Origin: Mycobacterium hubeiense
Lineage (GTDB): Bacteria > Actinomycetota > Actinomycetes > Mycobacteriales > Mycobacteriaceae
Assembly (NCBI RefSeq): GCF_002838065.1
Contig: NZ_PIZU01000024.1
Span: forward strand, 1-64,000
Length of the DNA stretch: 64,000 nt
Reading direction: 5' to 3'
Shown: positions 8,785 through 18,000 of the stretch, one piece after another
Numbering within the stretch: the first letter of the stretch is position 1
Layout: every line of letters begins with the position of its first letter
The notes under the pieces: model-generated
Seen by the model: the letters and a program-made list of their open reading frames with translations, nothing else
The model's database searches: none
Told to the model about the DNA's origin: nothing
Position numbers and translations under genes: made by a program

Positions 8785-9073
8785 CGGCGGCGGCGGGGTG
8801 TGCGCGTAGTCGTCTGATCAGATCCAGTGCGGCTTTCTCGCCGGTGTTGGGCGGCTTCTTCGGGATGACCGACAGTCGGTAGTCCAGGGCGTCGGCGACG
8901 GCGACGACGGCGGCGATTTCACCGTGCGGGTGGCCGGATTCGATGCGGCTGAGAAGTTGGCGCGATACGCCGGCCCGGCGGCCGACTTCGTCTTGGGCGA
9001 GGCCGGCCTTGAGTCGGGCGTTTCTGAGCTGCGCCCCGATTTGGGCGAGCTGTTCGTGCACGTCAAAAGCCAT
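8498..9073 (-). CDS. hipB: HipB-type antitoxin with read-through 3' end
   Basis: Residues 1-95 or so form a normal HipB: an XRE HTH with LAQDEVGRRAGVSRQLLSRIES, followed by the usual DYRLSVIPKK segment. HipB normally ends at or within a few bases of the hipA start. Here the frame has no stop there and runs about 290 nt into hipA out of frame, adding an Arg-rich tail that looks like non-coding translation. One inserted base in the CCCC or GCC-repeat run just before the hipA ATG would restore a TGA overlapping it, so a frameshift or sequencing error is likely. The upstream region contains TACCAT...ATGGTA, a possible operator. Confidence 0.7.
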   Translation of the reverse strand: MAFDVHEQLAQIGAQLRNARLKAGLAQDEVGRRAGVSRQLLSRIESGHPHGEIAAVVAVADALDYRLSVIPKKPPNTGEKAALDLIRRLRAHPAAADDFCSRRRSQRRSRRCGHPRLRPPPVRLHRRLRHRIAHAAVLVATRARRPRLRPPHHRPMAGRSAARRRTRARTVGTRVRRLTAELLSAARTPRP

Positions 9074-9127
9074 GACGGAATGGTACCATAACAAGCTCAA
9101 TGATGGTAGCGAACCGTAACATCACCC

Positions 9128-9574
9128 TCATCGGCTGCCCCGCCGCTTGCTGCGTCTGCGCTCGGTGAGGCTGGCTGTTTCGGCCAGACCCGTGATGTAG
9201 CCGTCGAACTCGTCTCGGTGCGCTTCGATCAGTGCCGCGATGGCGTGCAACTCGGCGGTGAACCGCTGGGCCTCGGGCTTGTGGCTGCGGTCGACGACAA
9301 AGTTGCACCCGCAGCGCTGGGCTTCGCGCCCAATCACCCCGATGGGATTGACCTCCCACTGCGCGGCGTGGGCAGCGGTGGTCCAACAGGTGATGCACAC
9401 GGTGAACGCGGTCCGCCGCTTGCCATGCTGCTCGATGCGGGCCTTCAACTCGTCGAGTGTGATGGTCGAGGCGACGTCGTTGGCGGATCTGCCGCACTCG
9501 GTGAGCCGCTCTGCGCGCCACGGCAACCCGGATCGGACGATGTGATCGAGGGGACCGGTTTCGGGCATCGTCAT
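9128..9574 (-). CDS. Hypothetical protein with paired cysteines
   Basis: The protein has 148 residues and starts by ATGA overlap with the membrane protein gene upstream, so they form one operon. Cysteines CITC and CGC are about 40 residues apart and could bind metal. The C-terminus is basic (RRRSKRRGSR). No family recognised. It is the last gene of the module driven by the promoter at 10700-10728. Confidence 0.55.
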   Translation of the reverse strand: MTMPETGPLDHIVRSGLPWRAERLTECGRSANDVASTITLDELKARIEQHGKRRTAFTVCITCWTTAAHAAQWEVNPIGVIGREAQRCGCNFVVDRSHKPEAQRFTAELHAIAALIEAHRDEFDGYITGLAETASLTERRRSKRRGSR

Positions 9575-10692
9575 CGCACCAGGGCCAGCACCGACGACGG
9601 TTGATGCAGCGCGCCGCGCAGCACCTCCAGCCGTCCGTTGAGGTTGGCGGTCAGCTCGGCCAGCTCGGCTGCGCTGTTGGCGATCGTGTCCCGCTTCAGG
9701 TCGCTGCCGACGGCGTCGATGTGCAGTTGGCGCAGCGCGTCATCGGAGACACGTTCGGCGCTGAGCTGCAGTGCGTTGATCTCGGTGACGAGCGCGTCGA
9801 TGGGAGCCAGTTGTGTGCAGTACTGGTCGAGTTCGACGACCAGGCCGACGAGCCGGTCCCACGCCTCATCGATCGCCGTGGTGATCTCACGGTGCCGGTC
9901 GGCTGCGGGCCCGGTGGTGTCGGTGGGAACGGCGGTGTCTGCGCTGATGCGCCAGATGCGGTGGGCGCGCGACCGGATGTCGCGCAGTGTGGCATCCAGG
10001 TCGATGCGGACCCGGTGGGTATCGAACAGTTCACTGTTCCATGCGGTGCTGGCGCGAATATCGGCGGCGATCAGGGTGGCGATGCCGCCCAGGTGGGGTT
10101 CGCGCCACACCGCCGCGGCAGCACCAGGTTGGCTGGCCCACTTCCAACGCTGATCCCACTGTCCTTGAAGGGTGTCGGCGTTGACGTAGGTCGAGAGCCG
10201 GGCCCGGCCCGGCCAGTCGGCGACGGCGCGCGACAGCTCGGCGTGCTCGGCGGCGGTGTAGCCGTCGAGAGCGCGGCGGTGTGAGGGCCGCAGCTGCGGA
10301 TACCGGCCAAGGATGAGTGCGACGGCCGTGAGGGCGACCGTGAGCGCGATGACGGCGATGACTGCGGGAGTGGGCAGGACGTCGGTGACTACAGCCACCG
10401 TCGACAGTCCCCAGGTCACCGGCAGTGAGGCCAGCAGCGCGAGTTCACTTCCCGACATGGGGGGCTTGCGGGCCGGCGGCGCATAGGGAGCGCCAGACTC
10501 GCCGCGCGCGCTGCGCTTGGCTGCCAGGGACGTCGACAGCGCGGACTCGTCGATGATGCGTGACGGTGTGGTGGCCGCGAGCGCGTCGACGATCTGGCGG
10601 ACGGTGTAGCTGTGCTTGATCCCGGTCTGCACTTGCGGCGCCAGCGGGATGTCGCGGTCGGGGTTGGCGTACTCCTCCAGATGCTGCGTCAT
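9571..10692 (-). CDS. Membrane protein with long helical cytoplasmic domain
   Basis: The protein has 373 residues. Two membrane helices lie at about residues 85-130; the C-terminal two thirds is helical, with heptad-like segments near the end. The ATG at 10692 is exactly 7 nt after the TATACC of an element-wide promoter, with no ribosome site, so translation should be leaderless. It may act with the pilin-like protein at 10757-11812. Function unknown. Confidence 0.65.
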   Translation of the reverse strand: MTQHLEEYANPDRDIPLAPQVQTGIKHSYTVRQIVDALAATTPSRIIDESALSTSLAAKRSARGESGAPYAPPARKPPMSGSELALLASLPVTWGLSTVAVVTDVLPTPAVIAVIALTVALTAVALILGRYPQLRPSHRRALDGYTAAEHAELSRAVADWPGRARLSTYVNADTLQGQWDQRWKWASQPGAAAAVWREPHLGGIATLIAADIRASTAWNSELFDTHRVRIDLDATLRDIRSRAHRIWRISADTAVPTDTTGPAADRHREITTAIDEAWDRLVGLVVELDQYCTQLAPIDALVTEINALQLSAERVSDDALRQLHIDAVGSDLKRDTIANSAAELAELTANLNGRLEVLRGALHQPSSVLALVR

Positions 10693-10699
10693 GACCAGA

Positions 10700-10728
10700 G
10701 GTATATGCCGGCGATCGAGGCGTTCCGG
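10700..10728 (-). promoter_or_regulatory. Element-wide leaderless promoter, copy 1
   Basis: CCGGA (10728-10724), an 18-bp gap, then TATACC (10705-10700), followed by 7 nt and the ATG at 10692. One of nine copies with identical spacing. Confidence 0.8.
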
Positions 10729-10756
10729 TCATCGACGAGTACGGCCGCCGGCACGG

Positions 10757-11812
10757 TCACACCGCCGCCGAAGCCTGCACCGACGCAGCCGCGCCGGCGG
10801 CGAGTGCGGGTTTGTGCAACGCCTCGATGCTCTGGATCGCCTTGGCGGTCAAGCGTTCAGGGACGACCAGCCCGATCTGATCGAGGAACTCGCGAGCCTT
10901 GGCCTGGGCCTGTCTGGCGTTGTCTGACGGGGTCGCCGGGTCCATGGCCTGAGCCATGAGTTTGCGTGCCTGGTCGAGCTTGCGTTTCTCGTCGCCGTTG
11001 AGCTGCCGGTTGCCGTGGATCACGCCGATACGGCCTTTGCGGCGCGCGTTCTCGTCGGCGAGCCCGAACGCGTAGGCCGCGGCCGCCGCAGCGCGCGCGA
11101 ACGCGGTGATCAGCTCGTCGTCGGTGGGTGCGGAGTCTGAGCGCAGCGCCAGGGCGTCGGCATAGGCGGCGTGGAACTTCGCGGTGGCCGGCTCGTTGAC
11201 GTCGGCCAGCAGCGGGCGGGTGAAGTACACCGATTCGATGTCGCACTCGAACTCCCCCAGGAGGGTGGAGGTGCTGTCGAGGATGGCCAGGCTGTCGGCC
11301 CATCGCTGCCGCTGCGCGCGGCGCGCTGCTGTGGCCGCGCGCAGCCGCGACAGGCCCATCCATAGGAGGTAGGCGAGCCCGAGTGCTACTGCGACGATGG
11401 CGATCACGGCCGCGGCCTGGATCAGCCAGGTCCAATCGGTGGGCGGCGCCGGTTCGGTGGCGACCGGCGCCGTTGTCGGTGGGGCCACCGTCGACGTCGG
11501 CGCGGGCGGCGGTGGTGGTGGTGTCGTGGTGGTCGGATCGTGGGCGTCGCCTGCGTTGACGTGGCCGGTGATGATCCACTGGATAAGGGTCGGCATCAGC
11601 CAGAGCCCGAACGCCATCACACCGGCGCTGGCCAGCATGGCGAGCGCAGAGGCTGCCGATATGGAACCGGCGATGAGTCGGATGATGATGGTGGCGCTGT
11701 AGAGCATGACGATCCCGGGCAAGGCCAGCTTCATCACGAGAAGAATTGTCTCGATGGCCATGGATTGGATCGTGGTCAAGGATTCGGTGGCGGCCCACAC
11801 GGTGGTGATCAC
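10757..11812 (-). CDS. Pilin-like/VirB2-like membrane protein with extended C-terminal domain
   Basis: The protein has 351 residues. It starts with GTG (11812), overlapping the TGA of the leader ORF, with GAAAGGAAC 8 nt upstream. Its first residues, VITTVWAATES, and the ribosome site resemble those of the small pilin-like protein at 44257-44535 (MITTVLAATDP). Three hydrophobic segments fall in the first 90 residues, then a Pro/Thr-rich linker, another TM helix (about 135-155) and a helical C-terminal domain of about 190 residues. I infer a conjugation-channel subunit paralogous to the 44.5-kb protein, fused to a cytoplasmic domain. Confidence 0.6.
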   Translation of the reverse strand: MITTVWAATESLTTIQSMAIETILLVMKLALPGIVMLYSATIIIRLIAGSISAASALAMLASAGVMAFGLWLMPTLIQWIITGHVNAGDAHDPTTTTPPPPPPAPTSTVAPPTTAPVATEPAPPTDWTWLIQAAAVIAIVAVALGLAYLLWMGLSRLRAATAARRAQRQRWADSLAILDSTSTLLGEFECDIESVYFTRPLLADVNEPATAKFHAAYADALALRSDSAPTDDELITAFARAAAAAAYAFGLADENARRKGRIGVIHGNRQLNGDEKRKLDQARKLMAQAMDPATPSDNARQAQAKAREFLDQIGLVVPERLTAKAIQSIEALHKPALAAGAAASVQASAAV

Positions 11813-12000
11813 AGTGGCGTTCCTTTCGAACTCGGCCGGATGCCGCTGACGGCGACGGTGAAGCCGGAGCGCAACCCGCACGGATTCTCGAGTCGACCGT
11901 GACAGGCCACACAATACACCGGATTAGGTGTATATGGTAGGTGGTGCGGGTGCGCGTCCGATCGGGGTTGGTGGCGGATCGCGGTGGACGGAAATCCCAT
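11809..12000 (-). CDS. Leaderless leader ORF with Cys pairs, coupled to pilin-like gene
   Basis: The protein has 63 residues. The ATG at 12000 is 7 nt after a TATACC promoter. It contains CVACHGRLENPCG, a possible small metal knuckle, and its TGA overlaps the GTG of the next gene. It may be a real small protein or a translated leader; the GTGA overlap and the internal GAAAGGAAC suggest its translation controls the downstream gene. The palindrome at 11914-11933 falls inside it. Confidence 0.55.
   Translation of the reverse strand: MGFPSTAIRHQPRSDAHPHHLPYTPNPVYCVACHGRLENPCGLRSGFTVAVSGIRPSSKGTPL
11914..11933. promoter_or_regulatory. Palindrome ATACACC-N6-GGTGTAT, copy 1
   Basis: A perfect 7-bp inverted repeat with a 6-bp spacer (GGATTA). 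Two near-identical sites are at 56630 and 57540, so it is probably the operator of a dimeric regulator. This copy lies inside the leader ORF. Confidence 0.6.
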
Positions 12001-12007
12001 GACCACA

Positions 12008-12036
12008 GGTATATGCCGCGGTTGCGGCGGATCTGG
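12008..12036 (-). promoter_or_regulatory. Element-wide leaderless promoter, copy 2
   Basis: CCAGA (one mismatch to CCGGA, 12036-12032), an 18-bp gap, then TATACC (12013-12008), 7 nt before the ATG at 12000. Confidence 0.75.
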
Positions 12037-12113
12037 TCACCGCGGCTCGACCTCAATAGGTCAAGACTCGGTGCGATCGCGCAACATAGCCGGCCCCCGC
12101 GGCTGGCATGGTT

Positions 12114-12150
12114 CTGTAACAAGCTCGCGGGGTGTTGTGGTGCCATAACA
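12114..12150. repeat. 37-bp operator-like direct repeat, copy A
   Basis: Matches 12631-12667 at 33 of 37 positions. Its right half is a near-perfect palindrome (TGTTGTGG-TG-CCATAACA). The core TGGTGCCATAACA recurs as TGGTACCATAACA at the hipB promoter (9081-9093). Together copies A and B bracket the small membrane gene upstream of jetA. Confidence 0.6.
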
Positions 12151-12181
12151 AGGCGCGGCGCGGCGCGGCTGCTGCTCTCTC

Positions 12182-12445
12182 ATTAATGTCCGCGAGGCAG
12201 CCGAGTTGCTCGGCATCCACGCTCGTCAAGTTCGCCTACTGGGTGCCCAACGTCAGCGGCGGCTGGTCGCCGGCGACATCGCCCACCTCACCGACCTGAC
12301 TCGAGGATGTCGGTGGCCAGGCATACGGTCCAATCATGGAGTCTGGTTTGGATCGCAGCAGCCCTGGTGTTGTACGTCGCTGGCACCGGCCTCATCCGAC
12401 GTGCAGACCGTCACCGCGACGATCCGCGGTCGGACGGTCGTCTGA
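12182..12445 (+). pseudogene. Excisionase/MerR-like HTH remnant
   Basis: The frame reads VREAAELLGIHARQVRLLG and onward, close to the helix-turn-helix of excisionase-type proteins, then loses coding character where it overlaps the membrane gene starting at 12307. No ATG or GTG precedes the motif; ATT at 12182 or TTG at 12206 are the only candidates. I read it as a decayed or truncated HTH gene. Confidence 0.3.
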
Positions 12446-12636
12446 CCACCGGGATTGCGTTGACGCTGGCCGCCACCCTGTGCAGCGCCATCTGGATGTA
12501 CATCGCCGGCAATCCCCCCGGGCTTCGCGTCATCTGCCTGGTGGTCCTGGCGGGGGCGATCGCGGTCAACGCCGGGATTCTGTGGATCCGCTTGCTGCCG
12601 ACGTCCGGCAACCCCACCAATGGGACGGAGCTGTAA
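12307..12636 (+). CDS. Small three-helix membrane protein
   Basis: The protein has 109 residues with three hydrophobic helices (about 13-27, 48-66, 73-93) and a short polar C-terminus. The start has only a weak GAGG upstream. It lies between the two operator-like repeats and just before the Jet operon. Function unknown; no defence-effector motif seen. Confidence 0.5.
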   Translation: MSVARHTVQSWSLVWIAAALVLYVAGTGLIRRADRHRDDPRSDGRLTTGIALTLAATLCSAIWMYIAGNPPGLRVICLVVLAGAIAVNAGILWIRLLPTSGNPTNGTEL

Positions 12637-12667
12637 CAAGCTCAGCGGGTGTTGTGGTGCCGTAACA
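12631..12667. repeat. 37-bp operator-like direct repeat, copy B
   Basis: Partner of 12114-12150. It lies about 100 bp upstream of jetA and contains GGTGTTGTGGTGCCGTAACA. It could place the Jet operon under the regulator that also sees the hipB promoter. Confidence 0.6.
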
Positions 12668-12744
12668 CCCATCGTGCTCTGCCTGGTAACACCGGCCCCG
12701 AATCGCCTCGACCTTCCTCCACACCGCACATAGGCTTCCGAGCC

Positions 12745-12774
12745 ATGCGAGCAAACACCGCGCGCCATGAGTGA
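12745..12774 (+). CDS. Nine-codon leaderless ORF overlapping the jetA start
   Basis: An ATG lies 8 nt after TAGGCT, a plausible -10 box. The peptide MRANTARHE ends in a TGA inside jetA, 8 bp past its ATG. The layout echoes the mini-ORFs at 56754 and 58118, but the spacing is less exact and the promoter is not the shared type. Confidence 0.35.
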   Translation: MRANTARHE

Positions 12775-14275
12775 CATCGCCGCAGCCCTCGCACGCGCCC
12801 AACGGGCGTTCGCCAAGCCGACACTGAGCCTGTTGGCCCGCAAGAACGCCCCCGTGGTGGTGGCGATCTTCAGCCTGGCATTCAACCAGGAACGCAGCGT
12901 CGTGACCGCCGAACGGTTCCACACCCTCATCGACGCCCTCATCAGCGAACTACGCGCCGCCGGCGCCGATTCTTTCGACGAGCCAGCCCGAGTGCTATGC
13001 CGACGCTGGGTCAACGAGCAGTGGCTGGTCCTGGCCACCAGCGACACCGGCGAGGAGGAGTACTCGCTGACCTCTCATGCCCGCGAGGCCATCGACTACG
13101 TGCACCGGCTCGGCGGGGACCGCTCAGTGTTCGGCGAGTCGCGCATCCGCACCATCGTCGAAGCCGCCCGGCGCTGCGCCATGGATGCCGACCCCGACAC
13201 CGACGCCCGGGTCGCTCGGCTCGACGAGCAGATCATCGCGCTGCGCGCCGAACGCGATCGCCTGGCCGCCGGCAGCACAGCCGACCCGGTGCCGCAGGCG
13301 CGGGTGGTCGAGCAATACCTCAACGTCCGCGACATGACCGCACAGCTGCCGGCGGACTTCCTCCGTCTGTCCGAACACGTCAAGGACATCCACCGCACCC
13401 TGGTCGCCGACTTCCAACAAGAAGGCCGCCGCACCGGCGATGTCCTCGACACCTACCTGGCACGCTCATCGGCGCTGATGTCGGAATCGCTGGAGGGCAA
13501 GGCCTTCATGGGCGCCGTCGAGCTGCTGCGCGACGAAAAGCTCATGGGCCAGCTGCGCCGCGACCTCGACACCATCGCCGCCCACCCCTTCGCCGCATCG
13601 CAGCCAGCCGGTGAGATCGCCGACTTCCGCACCACCGTGGCATCGATCAGACGCGGCGTCACCGCCGTTCTGGAGGCCCGCCGCAAACTGTCCTCGACGC
13701 TGCGCGCCTACATCACCAGCCACGATGCGCTACGTGACCGCGACCTCGACGACGCGTTGCGGGAAGCCAAAAAGCAACTGGCCGGATGGATGCGGGTGAG
13801 CGGCCCACGGGCCCGGGTGCCACTGCCACTCGGGTTGGCGCCGCTGCAGATTGGCAACACTCGCCAGCGGTTCTTCGACCCCGCCGAACACGCGGCGCCG
13901 CCGCCGCTGGCCGACCCCGCCGCCGATGCGCAGCCGGCCCCTTCGCTGCAGGCGCTGCGCCGGCGCGGTGGACCGAGCGTGGCCGCGCTGCGCGCCGCTG
14001 TGGCCGCGGCCCTGGACGGAGACGAAACCTCGGCCGCCGAGGTGTTCAACGCGTTGCCCGAAGAACTTCGCCGCCCGGTGGAAGTGCTGGGGCTGATGCA
14101 ACTGGCGGCCCACATCGGCGCGTTGGATGACGCCGACAGCCTCGGCACTGAGGTCGTCGACACCGTCCGGGTAGACGGCAGCCGGCGCCAATTGCGGCTC
14201 CCCACGATCAGTTTGGGGCAGCGGCATCGCGCCGGTCTGGCGCCGGTCGACAGTGGGGAAGGAGCGAGCTCGTGA
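12767..14275 (+). CDS. jetA: Wadjet JetA (DUF3375), kleisin/MksF-like subunit
   Basis: The protein has 502 residues, the usual length for DUF3375. It begins with the winged-helix N-terminal region (LSLLARKNAPVVVAIFS, RFHTLIDALISEL) and continues with long helical segments (residues about 150-350). In Wadjet, JetA bridges the SMC-like JetC heads. Its stop overlaps the jetB start by ATGA/GTGA coupling. Assignment rests on sequence character and operon order A-B-C; the M. smegmatis homologue is in the EptABCD system. Confidence 0.85.
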   Translation: MSDIAAALARAQRAFAKPTLSLLARKNAPVVVAIFSLAFNQERSVVTAERFHTLIDALISELRAAGADSFDEPARVLCRRWVNEQWLVLATSDTGEEEYSLTSHAREAIDYVHRLGGDRSVFGESRIRTIVEAARRCAMDADPDTDARVARLDEQIIALRAERDRLAAGSTADPVPQARVVEQYLNVRDMTAQLPADFLRLSEHVKDIHRTLVADFQQEGRRTGDVLDTYLARSSALMSESLEGKAFMGAVELLRDEKLMGQLRRDLDTIAAHPFAASQPAGEIADFRTTVASIRRGVTAVLEARRKLSSTLRAYITSHDALRDRDLDDALREAKKQLAGWMRVSGPRARVPLPLGLAPLQIGNTRQRFFDPAEHAAPPPLADPAADAQPAPSLQALRRRGGPSVAALRAAVAAALDGDETSAAEVFNALPEELRRPVEVLGLMQLAAHIGALDDADSLGTEVVDTVRVDGSRRQLRLPTISLGQRHRAGLAPVDSGEGASS

Positions 14276-15003
14276 CCGAACTCGACGACGCTGAGGATGT
14301 GGTCGGCCCGCAGTGGGCCGCCCCTGACGTCGCGGAGGATTTCGACGGTACGGGCCCACGGTTCGACGGCGACCAGGGACAGCTGGCCGGCGAGGTGCGG
14401 CGCACGTTGGTGTCGCTGCTCAAAAAGCGCTACATCTCTGCCGAACGCAACCCCGTGGACTGGCGCGTGGTGATGCAGAACCGGCGGTTGCTGGAGTCGC
14501 GGCTCAACGAACTGTTCATCCAACTTGTCATCGACACCGATCGCGGGGTGGCCTACAAGCGCCACGCCCAGCCCGATCACGGCACGCAGCCTTTCCCCAC
14601 CGTGCTGCACGACCAGAGCTACTCGCGCGAGGAAACCATCCTGCTCGTCCACCTGCGGATGCTGCTGCGGGGCCGCCAACCCGACGACCCCGCGGTCTTC
14701 GTCGACCGCGCAGAACTGATGGACGAAGTCGCCAACTACCGGCCAGCCGACGCCACCAACCAGGTGCGCGACGAGAAGGCCGCCCGCGCGGCGATCGAGT
14801 CGCTGACGCGGCTGGATCTGCTGATCGACAGCGGCGACGGTGAACGGTTCCGGGTGGCACCGATCGTTGAAGTGCTGATGTCGCTGCAACGGCTCAACGA
14901 GCTCGTGACATGGCTGAGGACCCAACAGGACTCCGCCGCCGCGACCGTCGACGGAAACGACGCCATGACCGAGGTGGGGGAGGACCGGGGCGATGGGAGC
15001 TGA
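14272..15003 (+). CDS. jetB: Wadjet JetB (DUF4194), KITE/MksE-like subunit
   Basis: The protein has 243 residues and starts with GTG overlapping the jetA stop. DUF4194 features are present: LLKKRYISAERNPVDWRVVMQNRRLLESR and the TILLVHLRMLLRG helix with a charged wing after it. JetB binds the kleisin JetA. The last 11 bp overlap jetC, so the three genes are one translational unit. Confidence 0.85.
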   Translation: MTELDDAEDVVGPQWAAPDVAEDFDGTGPRFDGDQGQLAGEVRRTLVSLLKKRYISAERNPVDWRVVMQNRRLLESRLNELFIQLVIDTDRGVAYKRHAQPDHGTQPFPTVLHDQSYSREETILLVHLRMLLRGRQPDDPAVFVDRAELMDEVANYRPADATNQVRDEKAARAAIESLTRLDLLIDSGDGERFRVAPIVEVLMSLQRLNELVTWLRTQQDSAAATVDGNDAMTEVGEDRGDGS

Positions 15004-18000
15004 CACGTCGCAGTGGCGACTGCACAGCATGCAGCTGGTCAACTGGGGCGGATTCGAAGGCCACCATCGGGTGGACCTGTCCGCGCCGGCCACCCTGATC
15101 AGCGGTGCGACCGGCACAGGAAAGTCCACGCTGCTCGACGCCTACATCGCGCTTCTGATGCCCAGCCGGGTGCCGTTCAACGGAGCCTCCAACGACAACA
15201 CCACAGGCCGGGCCCGCGGCGGCGATCAACGCAACGTGCTGCGCTACATGCGCGGCAAGATCGACGATGACCGCCAGGCCGGCTCGGACAAACTCACCGA
15301 CCAGGTGCTGCGCGGCCGCAACGCCCCCACATGGTCGGCGATCGCAGCGACCTGGCACACCGAGGACGGTCAGCAGTTCAGCGCCATCCGGCTCTATTAC
15401 GCGGCGCCGTCTGCGACCAGATTCGACGACATCACCAAACGGATGGCCACCATCGACGCCCCTTTCGACCTGGCCGCAGTCGCCGATTTCGCCGCCACCC
15501 AGTTCGACCCGCCGCAACTTCGAAACCAGTTCGGCGGGCTGGAATTCCACGGCTCCTACCGCAGCTTTTCCACGACGCTGTGCATCCGGCTGGGCATCGG
15601 GCTTCCCGGCGAAGGTGAGCGGGCGCTGGGACTGCTGGCGCGCATCCAGGCCGGCCGGGCGGTCACCACCGTCGACGGACTGTTCAAGACGATGGTGCTC
15701 GAACGACCCAAGACGCTGGCCGTCGCCGACGAGGCCGTCACCCACTTCGACGATCTCCAAGCCTCCTATGAGGCGATGAAAACCGCTGAGCAGCAAGTCG
15801 AAACATTGTCGCCGATCATCGACTGGCACCGCGACTGGTGTGCTGCCCAAACCGACGTGGAAACCCTCGACATGCTCGGCCTCCACGCCGACGGACCAAC
15901 TGCGCTGCGCGTATGGGCGCTGCGCACCGAGCAGCGACTGGTCGCAGACGCGCTGCACAGCACCGCGTCCGCCAAGGCCGATGCCCACACGCGCGCCCGC
16001 GCGGCCCGCCGCGACGAAGACGACGCCGAGGCCGAACTGGCCGCGCTGCACACCGCCCAGTCCGGCGACCTCACCGCACACCTCGACGACCTCGACCGCA
16101 GACTCGAGCATCTGTCCTCGGCCCACCGCGACACCGAACAACAGCTCAAGATCTACCGGGAACGCACCACAGCGCTCGCCGAGCCCCCCGCGACAGCCGA
16201 AGAGTTCGCCGCTGCCCAAGCCGCGGCCGCGCAGTTCCTTGCCGAATATCCCCGCACCGCAGCCGAGTTGCGCGCCCGGCGAGACACCGCCGTCGGACAC
16301 CACCACCGCCTGCACGACCACCGCGCCGGCCTGGCCGGCGAACTCGAGTCGCTGTCCGGGCGCTCCGGAGCGATCCCGGCAGAACTGCACGCCGCGCGCT
16401 GCGCGGTCGCCGCGGCGATCGGACGCCATCCCGACCACGTGCCGTTCGTCGGGGAACTGATCGACATGCGACCCGGATACGAGGCGTGGCGGCTGGCCGC
16501 CGACCGGGCGATGGGCGGGTTTGCCACCACGCTGCTCATCGCTGCAGAGGACCTCGACCACGCCCGCGTGCAGATCAACGAACTCTCACTGGCGCGGCGG
16601 CTGACTTTCGAGGGCGCCCAACCCGGCCAACCCATCGCGCCTGTCGGCGACGAACACCGGCTCAGCGGACGGATCATCGTCGACGAATCGTCGCCGTTCG
16701 CCGGGTGGGTGCTGGCCCGCATCGCCTCAGGGTTCGACTACGTGTGTGTCGACGACCCCGCCGCGCTGGCGACCGTGCAGCGCGGCCTGACCATCACCGG
16801 CCAAACCAAAACCGGCAGCCGCGGTGCGCACGGAGGCAGCCGCGCGCCGGTGATCGGGTTCTCCAACACCCACCGAGGGGAGCAGCTGCGCGCCGACCTC
16901 GACGGCGTAGACGCCGAGCTGGTGTCAGCGGCCGCGGCGATCGCCGCCGCCGACCGTGACATCGAAACGCTGCAGACCCGCCGCGACGCCTACCGCTACG
17001 TCGCCGACACCACATGGTCGGGCATCGACGTCGCCACAGCACGCGAACGTGTCGAGGCCGCGGCCGCGCGGCGCGACCAGGCCGCCACCGGTGCTGGCGC
17101 GCGCGCCGGCGAGACTGCCTCGCGCCGAGACCAACTGCGTACCGCTCGTGAAAACGCCGCTCGGGCACGCCATCTCGCCGAGGCCGACGTCGAGCGGCTC
17201 ACCGCCCAATATGCGGGGCTGCAGGTGCGGGGGGAGGAGCTCGCCGGCCAGATTCAGCAGCTGCCCGCCGGCGCGGGCGAGGTCCTCACCGAGCAGCTGG
17301 CCGTCCGGCTCGACACCGAGCTTGGCGCGGCCGCCGGCGAGCACGTCACCGCCACCACGTTCGGCCAGGCCCTTGCCCGGCTCCATGCCGCGCTGAGCAC
17401 CCAAGCCGAGACGGCGCGGGCCGCGGCCGCCCGAGCCGCCAAGATGCTCACCGCCACCTTCGAAGCGTTTCAACGGCAATGGCCGCGACCGGATTTGGGC
17501 ACCGACGTGTCGTCGTATGTCGGCTACCGCGACATCCTCGACGATCTCAACGCCGAGGGACTGCATCAGCGACGCGCCACGTTCGTGCGCGACGTCAACG
17601 ACTGGACCGGCATCGATCTGCTGCGGCTGCACGGTGCCTATGAAGAAGCCGTTGAAGAGATCGCAGCCCGCCTGGATCCGATCAACAACATCCTGGCCGA
17701 GCTGCCGTTCGGCGCCGGAGCCGACCGGCTACACATCACGTTGCGCCGCACCGCCACCGCCGACATCACCGCATTCCGCAAGGAACTCAAGACCCTGGCC
17801 GGCTTCGAGGCTGCCCCCGGCGATGACGAGGACCTCGTCCAGAAACGGTTCTTGACGCTGGCCCGCTTCATCAACCGAATCCGCAAGTCCGACAGCACCT
17901 CTGAGCGCGACTATTACCTCGATGTGCGCCGCCACATCTACATCGAAGCCGAACGTCGAGACACCCACGGTGCGACCCTCAACGTCTACGCCAGCCTGGC

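Noticed and set aside
11941..12186. Plus-strand ORF after the palindrome at 11914
   Set aside because: It runs antisense through promoter copy 2 and has Arg-rich shadow composition.
14894..16561. Long 555-codon minus-strand frame inside jetC
   Set aside because: Antisense shadow; jetC has clear ATPase motifs on the plus strand.
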